The translations under genes were made by a program, and so were the position numbers. The notes beneath the pieces are model-generated. The model was not told where the DNA came from, did no database searches, and worked only from the letters and a program-made list of their open reading frames with translations. Shown here piece by piece: positions 51,672 to 59,424 of a DNA stretch of 64,000 nt; the first letter of the stretch is position 1; the number at the start of each line of letters is the position of its first letter. The DNA lies in the NCBI GenBank assembly GCA_030425145.1, contig JAUHVK010000012.1, positions 1 through 64,000 of the forward strand, given 5' to 3'. Source of the stretch: Alphaproteobacteria bacterium. Its GTDB lineage: Bacteria; Pseudomonadota; Alphaproteobacteria; Rhodobacterales; Rhodobacteraceae.

Positions 51672-52246
51672 TGGGACGCCCCTCCGCTAAACAGGCCACG
51701 GAAAATCTGGATGAATTCACCCTCCGGGACGATCCCTGAAGGCATCAGCACGCTGAACACGATCCGGAAGATCAGCCAGATCACGATGAGGCTGGTCAGC
51801 GAAACGGTCAGTGTCCAAAGCCAGCCGCGCTTGGCCAGAAGTTTGATCCCGACGATGAGGAAGAGTGCCGAAGTCGGAAGAAAGCCCAGCGGGCGCAGCA
51901 AAATCCCGTATCCGATGAGAAGTAGCGTAAAGAGCACCACGGTGATCGGCAGGATATCACGGGTCAAAGTCTCGGCTTGGTCGAGAGGTAGCTTTACGGT
52001 CTTGAATGTGATGATCGCGGCCGCGATTACCATTGCCAGCGTCGCCGCGACGGGAATGGAGCGTGGAGCCGATAGGCCGTTTGGACCAAAGGGATTCTCG
52101 ATTCCATAGGCGCTCCAGAGGAGTCCGAGGCTGGCGACAAAGAGAAACGCTGCGAAAAACACCTCTCCGGGTCGCCGTTTATCGCGTTCGCCGCCCGGTG
52201 TGGCATCAGACGTGCCGTCGTGATGTTCTGGATCGATATGCTCCAT
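51668..52246 (-). CDS. tctB: Tripartite tricarboxylate transporter small permease TctB
   Basis: The 192-residue protein has four predicted membrane helices and the usual TctB features (FPGxAP-like region near the first helix; LLRPLGFLPTSALFLIVGIKLLAKR). The ATG at 52246 follows CGGGAGGAGA, while an in-frame ATG at 52285 lies within a stem-loop region and is less likely. It follows the receptor gene after a stem-loop and overlaps tctA by four bases. Confidence 0.87.
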   Translation of the reverse strand: MEHIDPEHHDGTSDATPGGERDKRRPGEVFFAAFLFVASLGLLWSAYGIENPFGPNGLSAPRSIPVAATLAMVIAAAIITFKTVKLPLDQAETLTRDILPITVVLFTLLLIGYGILLRPLGFLPTSALFLIVGIKLLAKRGWLWTLTVSLTSLIVIWLIFRIVFSVLMPSGIVPEGEFIQIFRGLFSGGASQ

Positions 52247-52277
52247 GGTCTCCTCCCGTGGGCTTGAATGAAATGGA

Positions 52278-52304
52278 CGCCGCACTTCGCGGAGAAATGC
52301 GGCG
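52278..52304 (-). promoter_or_regulatory. Stem-loop between tctC and tctB
   Basis: CGCCGCA and TGCGGCG pair perfectly with a 13-base loop in the 96-base gap after the receptor stop. It matches in position the stem-loops of three other transporter operons in the window. It probably differentially stabilises the tctC message. Confidence 0.5.
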
Positions 52305-52342
52305 CCCCTAATCAGCAGTTGCCCGTAGGGCTGCCAGGGAAA

Positions 52343-53344
52343 TTATTCTCCTGGACGCGCGATCCCGAACTCTTCCGGGGAGGCTTTGGTCAGGCCAGCG
52401 TCCTGCAGAAGCCACGCAGTGCCTTGCTGCCACTTGCTCAGGAAGGCGTCTGCCTCGTCACCCGAGATTGCCATCAGGGTAAAGCCGCGATCATTCATCA
52501 GCTTAACGAAGTCAGGGTGCTGTGCGCCGGTAGCATAAGCCGCCGACAGTTTTGCAACGACATCGTCCGGAGTCCCGTTCGGAACGAAGACACCAAAGAA
52601 CGGACCCCACGGCAGGTAGGTGCTGTAGGCGTCGTTGAACTGCGTCACGTAAGGCGCATCGGGCAGCTGTTCATTTGCCGACACATCCATGATCGCCAGT
52701 ACTTTCATGTTGCCTGCGCGGATGCCTTCGATGGCAGCGCCAAGCACGGCAGGCATGACATCAATCGCGCCGCCCTGAAGGCCGGTCAGTGCGGGGCCAT
52801 CACCGTCGTAGGGCACGGCAGTCACATCGAGACCACCTTCTACCGACGTGATCATCGCGGTGACGACGGACGGCAGACCACCGGGGCCGGTCGAGCCGAA
52901 CTTAACGGAGCCGGGGTTCTCTTTGATGTACGCCATCATCTCGGCGTAATCGTTGAACGGAGCGTCCGGGTTCGCAACGAGAACCGGGGTGCCACGTGCA
53001 AGGATCGAGATCGGAGTGAACTCGTTGTAATCTTTGTCGCCAAGGCCCATGATCTTGTAAAGCAGCGGGTTTTCAGCGCCCATCAGCAGAGTGTAGCCAT
53101 CAGCAGCCGAACCAGCGACGTGGTTCAGAGCAATTGCGCCAACCGCACCGGTCATGTTCTGCATGACAACTGTGCCGCCAAGCGCAGCTTCGGCATGGGG
53201 CGTAACCGAACGCATCACGGTGTCGGTAGAGCCGCCGGCCCCCCACTGGATGATGCCTTGGATTTCTTTTTCAGGGTATTCTGCGACAGCCGCGGTCGCA
53301 GTCAGTGCCAGCGCGCTCAGCGCGCCTACGATAATCCGCTTCAT
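52343..53344 (-). CDS. tctC: Tripartite tricarboxylate transporter receptor TctC
   Basis: The 333-residue precursor starts at 53344 after TAGGGAGGAGAAC. It has a Sec signal peptide (MKRIIVGALSALALTATAAVA, cut before EYP) and a TctC/Bug-type binding fold (IQWGAGGSTDTVMR near the start). It binds an organic acid in the periplasm for TctAB. Its promoter region carries the two-part LysR element also found before the flavoprotein gene, so it should answer to the LysR regulator encoded just upstream. Confidence 0.92.
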   Translation of the reverse strand: MKRIIVGALSALALTATAAVAEYPEKEIQGIIQWGAGGSTDTVMRSVTPHAEAALGGTVVMQNMTGAVGAIALNHVAGSAADGYTLLMGAENPLLYKIMGLGDKDYNEFTPISILARGTPVLVANPDAPFNDYAEMMAYIKENPGSVKFGSTGPGGLPSVVTAMITSVEGGLDVTAVPYDGDGPALTGLQGGAIDVMPAVLGAAIEGIRAGNMKVLAIMDVSANEQLPDAPYVTQFNDAYSTYLPWGPFFGVFVPNGTPDDVVAKLSAAYATGAQHPDFVKLMNDRGFTLMAISGDEADAFLSKWQQGTAWLLQDAGLTKASPEEFGIARPGE

Positions 53345-53423
53345 AGTTCTCCTCCCTAGCAGAGCGAATAGTGTGCCGGACAGGCCCACACTGGATGGCG
53401 TTCTTATCGCGCCACGAATGCCT

Positions 53424-53466
53424 TAACGTCAAATACCTCTTTTGCAGTAGCGTTAACCTGATGTTA
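53424..53466 (-). promoter_or_regulatory. LysR-type two-part element before tctC
   Basis: Read towards tctC, TAAC-N5-GTTA (53466-53454) is followed after 22 bases by TGACGTTA (53431-53424). Exactly the same parts, order and spacing occur before the divergent flavoprotein gene at 54413-54455, and part of the intervening sequence is also similar (CGCT, GCAA, ATT). The dyad is the likely recognition site and the second half the activation site of the adjacent LysR regulator. The element starts 122 bases before the tctC ATG. Confidence 0.75.
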
Positions 53467-54390
53467 TTTTTGGCCCCGGTACCAAGGCCCGTCTTCGACC
53501 GCTTTGCCCAGCTCTCGACGGAACTGTGCGATCGCGTACTCGGCAAATCCCGAAAGAACCCTGCCTTTCTTGCGCGAGACGAAGCTTTTGACGCGTACAT
53601 CTTCGACAAGTGGCCGCCGGACAAGGCCGGGCATATATACTTCGGCGACGGAAAACTCGTCGATGATAGCAACACCCAGCCCATGCCGCACCATGCTGAC
53701 CAGGGTTTGCGCGAACCTGCCCCTCATGGCGTGGCGGGGCGTTACGCCAGCGATCTTGAACGGTTTGGAAAGTAGAACGCCGTAAGGATCGAAGGGATCG
53801 ACACCAATAAGATCTTCATCGGCCAGATCGCGGGCGGATACAGCCTCTTTCTTGGCAAGCGGGTTTCCTTCCGGAAGAACGACTACCAAGCGACCCTCGG
53901 CAATTTGTTCGTTTTCGATGGCAGCGTTCTGGACGGCTGAGCTCATTATGACGAACTCACCACGTTCCAAGAGCAGGTAGTCAACGGTCTCTTCGATCTT
54001 GAGCATGTTCAGGTCGACGAAAAGGTCGTGGTACTTGCTCCGCACCTGACGCATCACGCGCGCCGCAATGAATTGCGCAATGGATGGCGCTGTCGCAAAG
54101 GACAACTGGACATCTTTCCCCTTCTGCAAAGACCCGACGGCGACCTGCAGGTTTTCGACACCCTTGTAGACCTCGCGCACTTGGTCGAATACGCGAGCCG
54201 CTTCGACCGACGGGGTAAACAGTCCTGCCTTGCGTTCAAAGAGCCGGATCCCGAGTGACTCTTCCGTATGCTTGACCAGACGGCTGATCCCCGGCGCCGA
54301 GACATTGAGCATGTCCGCAGCACCGCTGATCGTACCCGTCATCATCACGGCCCGGATCACTTCAATTTGTCTCAGGGTCAAATCTGGCAT
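53464..54390 (-). CDS. LysR-family transcriptional regulator of the tct/flavoprotein regulon
   Basis: This 308-residue standard LysR protein has an N-terminal helix-turn-helix (residues 3-60, SGAADMLNVSAPGISRLVKH) and a two-lobe effector domain (about 92-300). It lies between tctC (same strand, downstream) and a divergent flavoprotein gene. Copies of a conserved two-part element lie at both ends of the gene, so it probably controls both operons and itself. Its effector is likely the imported acid or a dehydroshikimate-like intermediate. Confidence 0.9.
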   Translation of the reverse strand: MPDLTLRQIEVIRAVMMTGTISGAADMLNVSAPGISRLVKHTEESLGIRLFERKAGLFTPSVEAARVFDQVREVYKGVENLQVAVGSLQKGKDVQLSFATAPSIAQFIAARVMRQVRSKYHDLFVDLNMLKIEETVDYLLLERGEFVIMSSAVQNAAIENEQIAEGRLVVVLPEGNPLAKKEAVSARDLADEDLIGVDPFDPYGVLLSKPFKIAGVTPRHAMRGRFAQTLVSMVRHGLGVAIIDEFSVAEVYMPGLVRRPLVEDVRVKSFVSRKKGRVLSGFAEYAIAQFRRELGKAVEDGPWYRGQK

Positions 54391-54412
54391 GGGGATCTCC
54401 TCCGGCTCAGAT

Positions 54413-54455
54413 TAACCTGAAGTTACGCTGACGCAAGAATAAGCATTTGACGTTA
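54413..54455 (+). promoter_or_regulatory. LysR-type two-part element before the flavoprotein gene
   Basis: TAAC-N5-GTTA (54413-54425) is followed after 22 bases by TGACGTTA (54448-54455). It is the same element as at 53424-53466, in the same orientation relative to the gene it precedes. It lies between the divergent LysR and flavoprotein genes, 90 bases before the GTG start of the latter, so it can serve both activation and autorepression. Confidence 0.75.
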
Positions 54456-54502
54456 TTCCCGGACTGGCAAACCATTCTCGCATTCCTTGCGTAGGGCTGA
54501 AT

Positions 54503-56188
54503 GTGGTCACCGAAACATGCGATCTCCTCGTTGCGGGTTCTGGAGCCGCTGGATTAGCCGCTGCCATTACGGCGGCTCATCGCGGTTTGCATGTCATCCT
54601 CATTGAGAAGGATGATGTCCTCGGCGGCACAACCGCTTGGTCCGGTGGCTGGATTTGGGCGCCGTGCAATCCGATTGCGAAATCGCACGGTATCTTTGAG
54701 GATCAAGTTGAACCTCGGCGCTATCTCGAAGCGGTTCTCGGGAACAGTTTCAATGCTGAACTGGTCGATGCCTTTCTGGCTGGCGCGCCAGACATGGTCG
54801 GCTTCTTCCATCATCAGACTGCGCTTGAGTTCGATCCCGGTCTGCACATCCCTGACACCTACGGCGACTTGCCGGGGGCCGGAACTGGCGGGCGGTCGGT
54901 GATCGCACGGCCCTATGATGCGCGTGCTCTTGGAGCAGCGGGTGCGAAGATGCGGCGGCCTTTGGCTGAGACAAGCTTTTGGGGCCTGACCATTCAGGCT
55001 GGCCCCGATCTGAAGGCATTCATGTCCGTCACGCGGTCCCTTCGGTCAGCGACCCGTGTTGCTGCACGAATGACGCGTCACCTTTGGGATCTCGCGCGGC
55101 ATGGCCGGGCGATGCAGCTTAGGAACGGCCAGGCCCTTGTGGGTCGATTGTTGCGATCGGCCATGGATGTCGGAGTGGATATCCGAACCAGCACGGCCAT
55201 CACTTCGCTCGAACGCGGATTGAATGGGATTAGTGGCGCGCAGATCGACGGTCCTGACGGACAAAAGGTCATCGAAGCGAGGCGTGGAGTTGTTCTTGCC
55301 TGCGGTGGCTTTCCGAATGACATCGACAGACGTCACGCCCAATTCCCGAAGCCCGACAGCCATCGGACGCTCGCGGTGCCTTCCGCTGTAGGCGACGGGT
55401 TGAGATTGGGAGAGAGCGTCGGAGGTCGTCAGGGGGCCACTCTCGCATCCCCCGGCGCATGGTGCCCTGTCTCCGAAGTAACTTGGCCAGATGGGAGGAC
55501 GGGCGTCTTTCCCCATATTATTGATCGGGGCAAACCGGGGGTGATCGGTGTTCTGAAGTCCGGTGAACGCTTCTGCAACGAAGGGTTGGGCTACCACGAC
55601 TACGTGACGGCCATGTTGGATGCTGTCGGTCCGAACGGAACACCGGAATCCTGGCTTGTTTGCGACCATCGATTTCTTCGGCGGTATGGCTTGGGCATCG
55701 TTCGTCCCGCGCCAGTTCCAATCCGACCCTGGCTGCGATCCGGGTATCTCAAGACTGGCCGAACCTTTGCCGACTTGGCCGACGCGTGCGGCATTGACCC
55801 GAATGGCCTCAAAAAAAACATCGAGGTGTTCAATGCCGATGCCAGAGAGGGTGTTGATCACGCCTTTGGTCGGGGAACCACGCCGTACATGCGCCTTCAG
55901 GGTGATGCCGAGAACCTTCCCAACCCCTGCCTCGCACCAATCGAACAAGCTCCGTTCTACGCGGTGCGTGTCATCCCCGGCAGCTTCGGCACATTTGCGG
56001 GGCTGCAAACAGACGGAAATGCCCGAGTCTTGGATGCGGATGGCGCTCCGATTCCGGGCCTCTACGCCGCCGGTACTGACATGGCGAGCGTCATGGGGGG
56101 CTATTACCCGGCGGGCGGGATCAATCTCGGGCCTGCACTGACTTTTGGATTTATTGCGGGCAGGCACGCAGCAGAGGGTGCGCGATGA
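54503..56188 (+). CDS. FAD-dependent oxidoreductase of the 3-ketosteroid dehydrogenase/fumarate reductase flavoprotein family
   Basis: The 561-residue protein opens with the dinucleotide motif G-S-G-A-A-G (about 12-17) and LIEKDDVLGGTTAWSGG. It ends with the family signature GLYAAGTDMASVMGGYYPAGG and NLGPALTFG. Members such as KstD dehydrogenate ring compounds alpha-beta to a carbonyl, others reduce double bonds. It starts with GTG. It is divergent from the LysR gene, shares that regulator's element with tctC, and overlaps the TIM-barrel gene downstream. A role in oxidising a cyclohexane or cyclohexene carboxylate is plausible but unproven. Confidence 0.8.
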   Translation: MVTETCDLLVAGSGAAGLAAAITAAHRGLHVILIEKDDVLGGTTAWSGGWIWAPCNPIAKSHGIFEDQVEPRRYLEAVLGNSFNAELVDAFLAGAPDMVGFFHHQTALEFDPGLHIPDTYGDLPGAGTGGRSVIARPYDARALGAAGAKMRRPLAETSFWGLTIQAGPDLKAFMSVTRSLRSATRVAARMTRHLWDLARHGRAMQLRNGQALVGRLLRSAMDVGVDIRTSTAITSLERGLNGISGAQIDGPDGQKVIEARRGVVLACGGFPNDIDRRHAQFPKPDSHRTLAVPSAVGDGLRLGESVGGRQGATLASPGAWCPVSEVTWPDGRTGVFPHIIDRGKPGVIGVLKSGERFCNEGLGYHDYVTAMLDAVGPNGTPESWLVCDHRFLRRYGLGIVRPAPVPIRPWLRSGYLKTGRTFADLADACGIDPNGLKKNIEVFNADAREGVDHAFGRGTTPYMRLQGDAENLPNPCLAPIEQAPFYAVRVIPGSFGTFAGLQTDGNARVLDADGAPIPGLYAAGTDMASVMGGYYPAGGINLGPALTFGFIAGRHAAEGAR

Positions 56189-57009
56189 AACACGAGATCA
56201 CCCTTGCGCATTTGACCGCAATCGACTTGCCACCGCCAAAGCTGATCGAGGCCGCTGCCAAGGCTGGATTTGACGGCGTTGGCTTGCGGCTGATCCAGGT
56301 CACTGACACTTCACCGGGCTATCCGCTTATGCAAGACGCGGAGATGATGGCGCAGACACATGCAGCTTTGCGAGACACAGGCCTTCGAGTCAGTGACATT
56401 GAATTCGTGAAGATCGAGCCGAATACAGAAATTTCTTCGTTACTTCCGTTTCTTGATGCCGGTACCGATCTCGGAGCGTGCGAGGTGATCTGCGCCCCAT
56501 ATGATCCGGAACTGAACCGTTTGGCAGACACGCTCGGCCGCCTATCCGAAGAAGCGCAAACGCGTGGTTTGGGTGTTTCGCTCGAGTTCTTTCCCTGGAC
56601 ATTGGTTCCAGACTTGGGCAGTGCGCTCCGCGTCGTGGACAGGGCGGGGCCAGACGTTGGCGTCCTTGTTGATACTCTGCATTTCGATCGCTCTGACACC
56701 ACTCTCGAAGAACTGCGCGACGTACCTCTGCATCGTTTGCGATTGGCGCATCTCTGTGATGCACCCGTTCAAGAGAAATATTCGACAGACGATCTTTTAC
56801 ATGCTGCACGGGAAGAGCGCCTGCCGCCCGGAGAAGGGCAGATCGATCTCGTTCCGATCCTTTGTGCATTGCCGGATACGCTTCCCATTGGCATCGAGGT
56901 GCCGATGGCTGAACAAACCGCCATGTGCGGGATCGAAGCTGTGCTTGACCGGGTGATGAAGGCGACCCGAAACGTGTTGGACGCTACCGCTCTCCATCTA
57001 GCTAGATAG
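56185..57009 (+). CDS. Sugar phosphate isomerase/epimerase-like TIM-barrel protein
   Basis: This 274-residue protein has the AP-endonuclease-2/xylose-isomerase-like barrel. Likely metal ligands are Glu in SLEFFPW, Asp in VDTLHFD, His in RLAHLCD and Glu in GIEVP. The same barrel type forms the catalytic half of QuiC, so it may be a dehydratase or isomerase for a related ring acid rather than a sugar enzyme. It overlaps the flavoprotein stop by four bases and would act on that enzyme's product. Confidence 0.78.
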   Translation: MKHEITLAHLTAIDLPPPKLIEAAAKAGFDGVGLRLIQVTDTSPGYPLMQDAEMMAQTHAALRDTGLRVSDIEFVKIEPNTEISSLLPFLDAGTDLGACEVICAPYDPELNRLADTLGRLSEEAQTRGLGVSLEFFPWTLVPDLGSALRVVDRAGPDVGVLVDTLHFDRSDTTLEELRDVPLHRLRLAHLCDAPVQEKYSTDDLLHAAREERLPPGEGQIDLVPILCALPDTLPIGIEVPMAEQTAMCGIEAVLDRVMKATRNVLDATALHLAR

Positions 57010-57098
57010 GAACCCACAGCGCCCAAGCGAGGGGGCGTTACGCTGTCGGTGTCACCCGCGCGCCTTGCGATCCGCCGTCTGCCCTCAATTCTCAATGA

Positions 57099-57998
57099 TC
57101 ACTGAGCAACTGTTTTGGATCGGCGCAAGAGTTCTCCAATCCTTTGAAAAATCGCGGTCTGGGCACTGCTTTTCCTCCATGCCAGAACGATCTTTCGCGG
57201 GGTTGCACCTTCTAGGCGCGCCAGATGGAGATCATGTCCCGCAGTGAGGCCCGCATCAATCGCGAGATTTGGCAATAAAGTGACCCCGATGCCTTCCTCC
57301 ACCATCGAAACTAGTGTCGGCAGGCTCGTGGCCGAAAAGGACGTGTCTTCTTTCAACGCGATGCCCGGAACACTCGAGAGTGCGTGCTTCTGCAAGCAGT
57401 GTCCGCGTTCCAATAGCAAGAGATGGCGGCCGGCAAGATCGGCACCTTCGACCTGCGAAAGATTGGCTAGGGGATGCGCGCGGGGCGTTGCCAGGCTGTA
57501 ATCGTCCTCGAACAACGGCAATGTTTCTATTTGGGGTGACAGATCATGCGGCAATGCGATCAGGACAAGGTCCAAGCGCCCTTCCGTCAACCCCGTTAGC
57601 AAAGACTCTGTGAGCTCTTCGCGCAGGTAGATCTGCATGTCGGGCCAAGTGTTGCGCAGTCGGGGGAGTGCACGGGGAAGCAGGAAAGGACCTACAGTCG
57701 GGATCACGCCAAGCCTCAGTTGCGTCATGCCGGCATTTGTCTCGGCATGTGCCGCAGCTTCGAAGTCACTCGCCCTTGCGAGGATTTCCCTCGCGCGTTC
57801 TGCGAGGGCTGCACCGATGGGTGTCATGAGAACGGAATGCGTGTTGCGTTCGGCGACGGTAACACCAAGGCGGGCTTCCATTTCCTTAAGAGCAGTCGAA
57901 AGCGTCGATTGCGTCACGTGACACAACTCGGCTGCACGCGAGAAATTTTCCGTGTCTGCCAGAGCAACGAGGAACCGCATTTGGCGAAGTGTTGTCAT
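57099..57998 (-). CDS. oxyR: OxyR-like LysR-family regulator lacking the resolving cysteine
   Basis: This 299-residue LysR protein has an N-terminal helix-turn-helix (CHVTQSTLSTALKEME) and a C-terminal sensor much like OxyR (LLLERGHCLQKHAL, then FSATSLPTLVSMVEEGIGVTLLP). The peroxide-sensing cysteine is C201 (E. coli C199). The partner at E. coli C208 is replaced: V210 occupies that place. It is divergent from a 1-Cys peroxiredoxin, which it probably controls. Sensing by a single cysteine (sulfenic or mixed disulfide) is implied if the protein is peroxide-responsive. Confidence 0.85.
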   Translation of the reverse strand: MTTLRQMRFLVALADTENFSRAAELCHVTQSTLSTALKEMEARLGVTVAERNTHSVLMTPIGAALAERAREILARASDFEAAAHAETNAGMTQLRLGVIPTVGPFLLPRALPRLRNTWPDMQIYLREELTESLLTGLTEGRLDLVLIALPHDLSPQIETLPLFEDDYSLATPRAHPLANLSQVEGADLAGRHLLLLERGHCLQKHALSSVPGIALKEDTSFSATSLPTLVSMVEEGIGVTLLPNLAIDAGLTAGHDLHLARLEGATPRKIVLAWRKSSAQTAIFQRIGELLRRSKTVAQ

Positions 57999-58109
57999 GC
58001 CACCCTCCGGCTATTGGGGAATTCGATCACCATTCCCATTTAATTCAATTTCCGGAATGTATCCAGAGTGTCTATCTCCTGTCTCAGATGTTCAAAAGGA
58101 GTAACCATC

Positions 58110-58772
58110 ATGAATGCTGTCACCCAAATCTCATCCCAGGCGCAGGTTGCGCTGCCCCGTCTCAATGAAGCCGCACCTGCGTTCGATGCGTTGACCACGC
58201 ACGGACGGAAATCTCTGGAAGACTACCGCGGTAAATGGTTGATCCTGTTTTCGCACCCGGCTGATTTCACCCCGGTCTGCACCACGGAATTCATGGCCTT
58301 CGCCCGTCGCGCTGAGGATTTCGCTGCGCTCAATACGGAATTACTCGGCCTTTCGATCGACAGCCACTATGCCCACATCGCATGGGTGCGGTCGATCAAG
58401 GAAAGCTTTGGCGTCGACATCCGCTTCCCGATCATTGCCGATCTCGACATGAAGGTGGCGCAAGCCTACGGCATGATCCAGCCAGGTGCGTCAGACACGC
58501 AAGCCGTGCGCGCGACTTTCATCATCGACCCCGAAGGCACCCTGCGGGCGATGGTCTACTATCCGATGACCAATGGCCGCTCGATCGACGAGTTCTATCG
58601 CCTGATCCAAGCGCTTCAGACTGCTGATACCCACAAGATCGCAACACCTGAAAACTGGAAGCCCGGTCAGGACGTGATCGTGCCGACACCTCAAACGACC
58701 GATGCCGCCGAGGCGCGTCTGGCCGAAGGCTATGATACAACGGACTGGTATTTCTCGACCAAGGCGCTCTGA
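58110..58772 (+). CDS. 1-Cys peroxiredoxin (Prx6 type)
   Basis: The 220-residue enzyme reduces hydrogen peroxide and organic hydroperoxides. The peroxidatic cysteine is C57 in HPADFTPVCTTEF, with the conserved Thr and the later Arg of the Prx active site. No other cysteine is present, so it needs an external thiol for recycling. The C-terminal extension (about 165-220) is that of the Prx6/AhpC-TSA subgroup. The start at 58110 follows AAAGGAGTAACC. It is divergent from an OxyR-like regulator. Confidence 0.92.
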   Translation: MNAVTQISSQAQVALPRLNEAAPAFDALTTHGRKSLEDYRGKWLILFSHPADFTPVCTTEFMAFARRAEDFAALNTELLGLSIDSHYAHIAWVRSIKESFGVDIRFPIIADLDMKVAQAYGMIQPGASDTQAVRATFIIDPEGTLRAMVYYPMTNGRSIDEFYRLIQALQTADTHKIATPENWKPGQDVIVPTPQTTDAAEARLAEGYDTTDWYFSTKAL

Positions 58773-58787
58773 GCCTTGGCGCATTGA

Positions 58788-58817
58788 CCCTTCCCGATCC
58801 AAGTCCGTCGGGAAGGG
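58788..58817. terminator. Hairpin between the peroxiredoxin and NsrR-like genes
   Basis: CCCTTCCCGA and TCGGGAAGGG pair perfectly over 10 bases with a 10-base loop, midway between the converging genes. It probably terminates both, although no long T-run follows on either side. Confidence 0.6.
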
Positions 58818-58825
58818 CAGATGCG

Positions 58826-59302
58826 TCAGGCGGATGCGGATTGGCCCGAACAAGTCCCGAGAAGATCGGGGCGCATCGCAAGCAGATCAATCAGCCCGCA
58901 ATTGCCGCGCACGAGATCCTCAAGCGTTACCATGTCCAATTCGTGATAGAACGCCTCAAGCGCTCTGACGATATAGGAGCGCAGTCGACAAGTCGCCGCG
59001 AGCGGGCAGGTGTTGTGGATTTCGTCAAAGCACTCGGCGAATGGGATGTCGGTCTCGAAGATACGAAATACAGCGCCGATCGAGATCATGTTCGCAGGTT
59101 TGGCAAGCCGGATGCCCCCGGTGCGTCCCCTCAGGGTTTCAAGATAGCCCTCGGTCTGGAGCTGCTGAACAACCCGTGCAACGTGATTGATCGAGGCATT
59201 GCAGCGTTCCGCAATGTCCGAGGTGCGCACAAGCTTCTCATCATTGACAGCGCAAAACATAAGAGTGCGCGCGGCAAGGTTGGTTCGGGTCGTCAGACGC
59301 AT
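58826..59302 (-). CDS. nsrR: Rrf2-family [Fe-S] regulator, NsrR-like
   Basis: This 158-residue protein has an Rrf2 winged helix (about 1-75, ASINHVARVVQQLQTEGYLETLRGR-type region) and a cluster-binding triplet C91, C99 and C105 in a C-x7-C-P-x4-C pattern. That arrangement fits NsrR, whose [4Fe-4S] or [2Fe-2S] cluster senses nitric oxide. It is divergent from cydDC-cydA. Cytochrome bd is an NO-tolerant oxidase, so NO control of this operon would make sense. IscR or RirA-like alternatives are less likely by spacing. Confidence 0.82.
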   Translation of the reverse strand: MRLTTRTNLAARTLMFCAVNDEKLVRTSDIAERCNASINHVARVVQQLQTEGYLETLRGRTGGIRLAKPANMISIGAVFRIFETDIPFAECFDEIHNTCPLAATCRLRSYIVRALEAFYHELDMVTLEDLVRGNCGLIDLLAMRPDLLGTCSGQSASA

Positions 59303-59354
59303 GGTGTTACCTCAAAGTTCTGACTGATATTTCACATCACAGATACCAGTTTCT

Positions 59355-59368
59355 TTGATCCAGATCAC
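59355..59368. promoter_or_regulatory. FNR/FnrL-like box before cydD
   Basis: TTGAT-CCAG-ATCAC matches the TTGAT-N4-ATCAA consensus at nine of ten positions and lies 56 bases before the cydD ATG. Oxygen-responsive control of cytochrome bd assembly genes is expected. Confidence 0.55.
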
Positions 59369-59424
59369 GTCAAATCCCGGGATCATGTCGTAACAGTCCT
59401 GAAGCCTTGAAAAGAAAACGGACA

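Noticed and set aside
57999..58109. OxyR-type ATAG-N7-CTAT sites in the OxyR/peroxiredoxin gap
   Set aside because: Isolated CTAT tetramers occur, but not at the required 7-base spacing, so no site is called.
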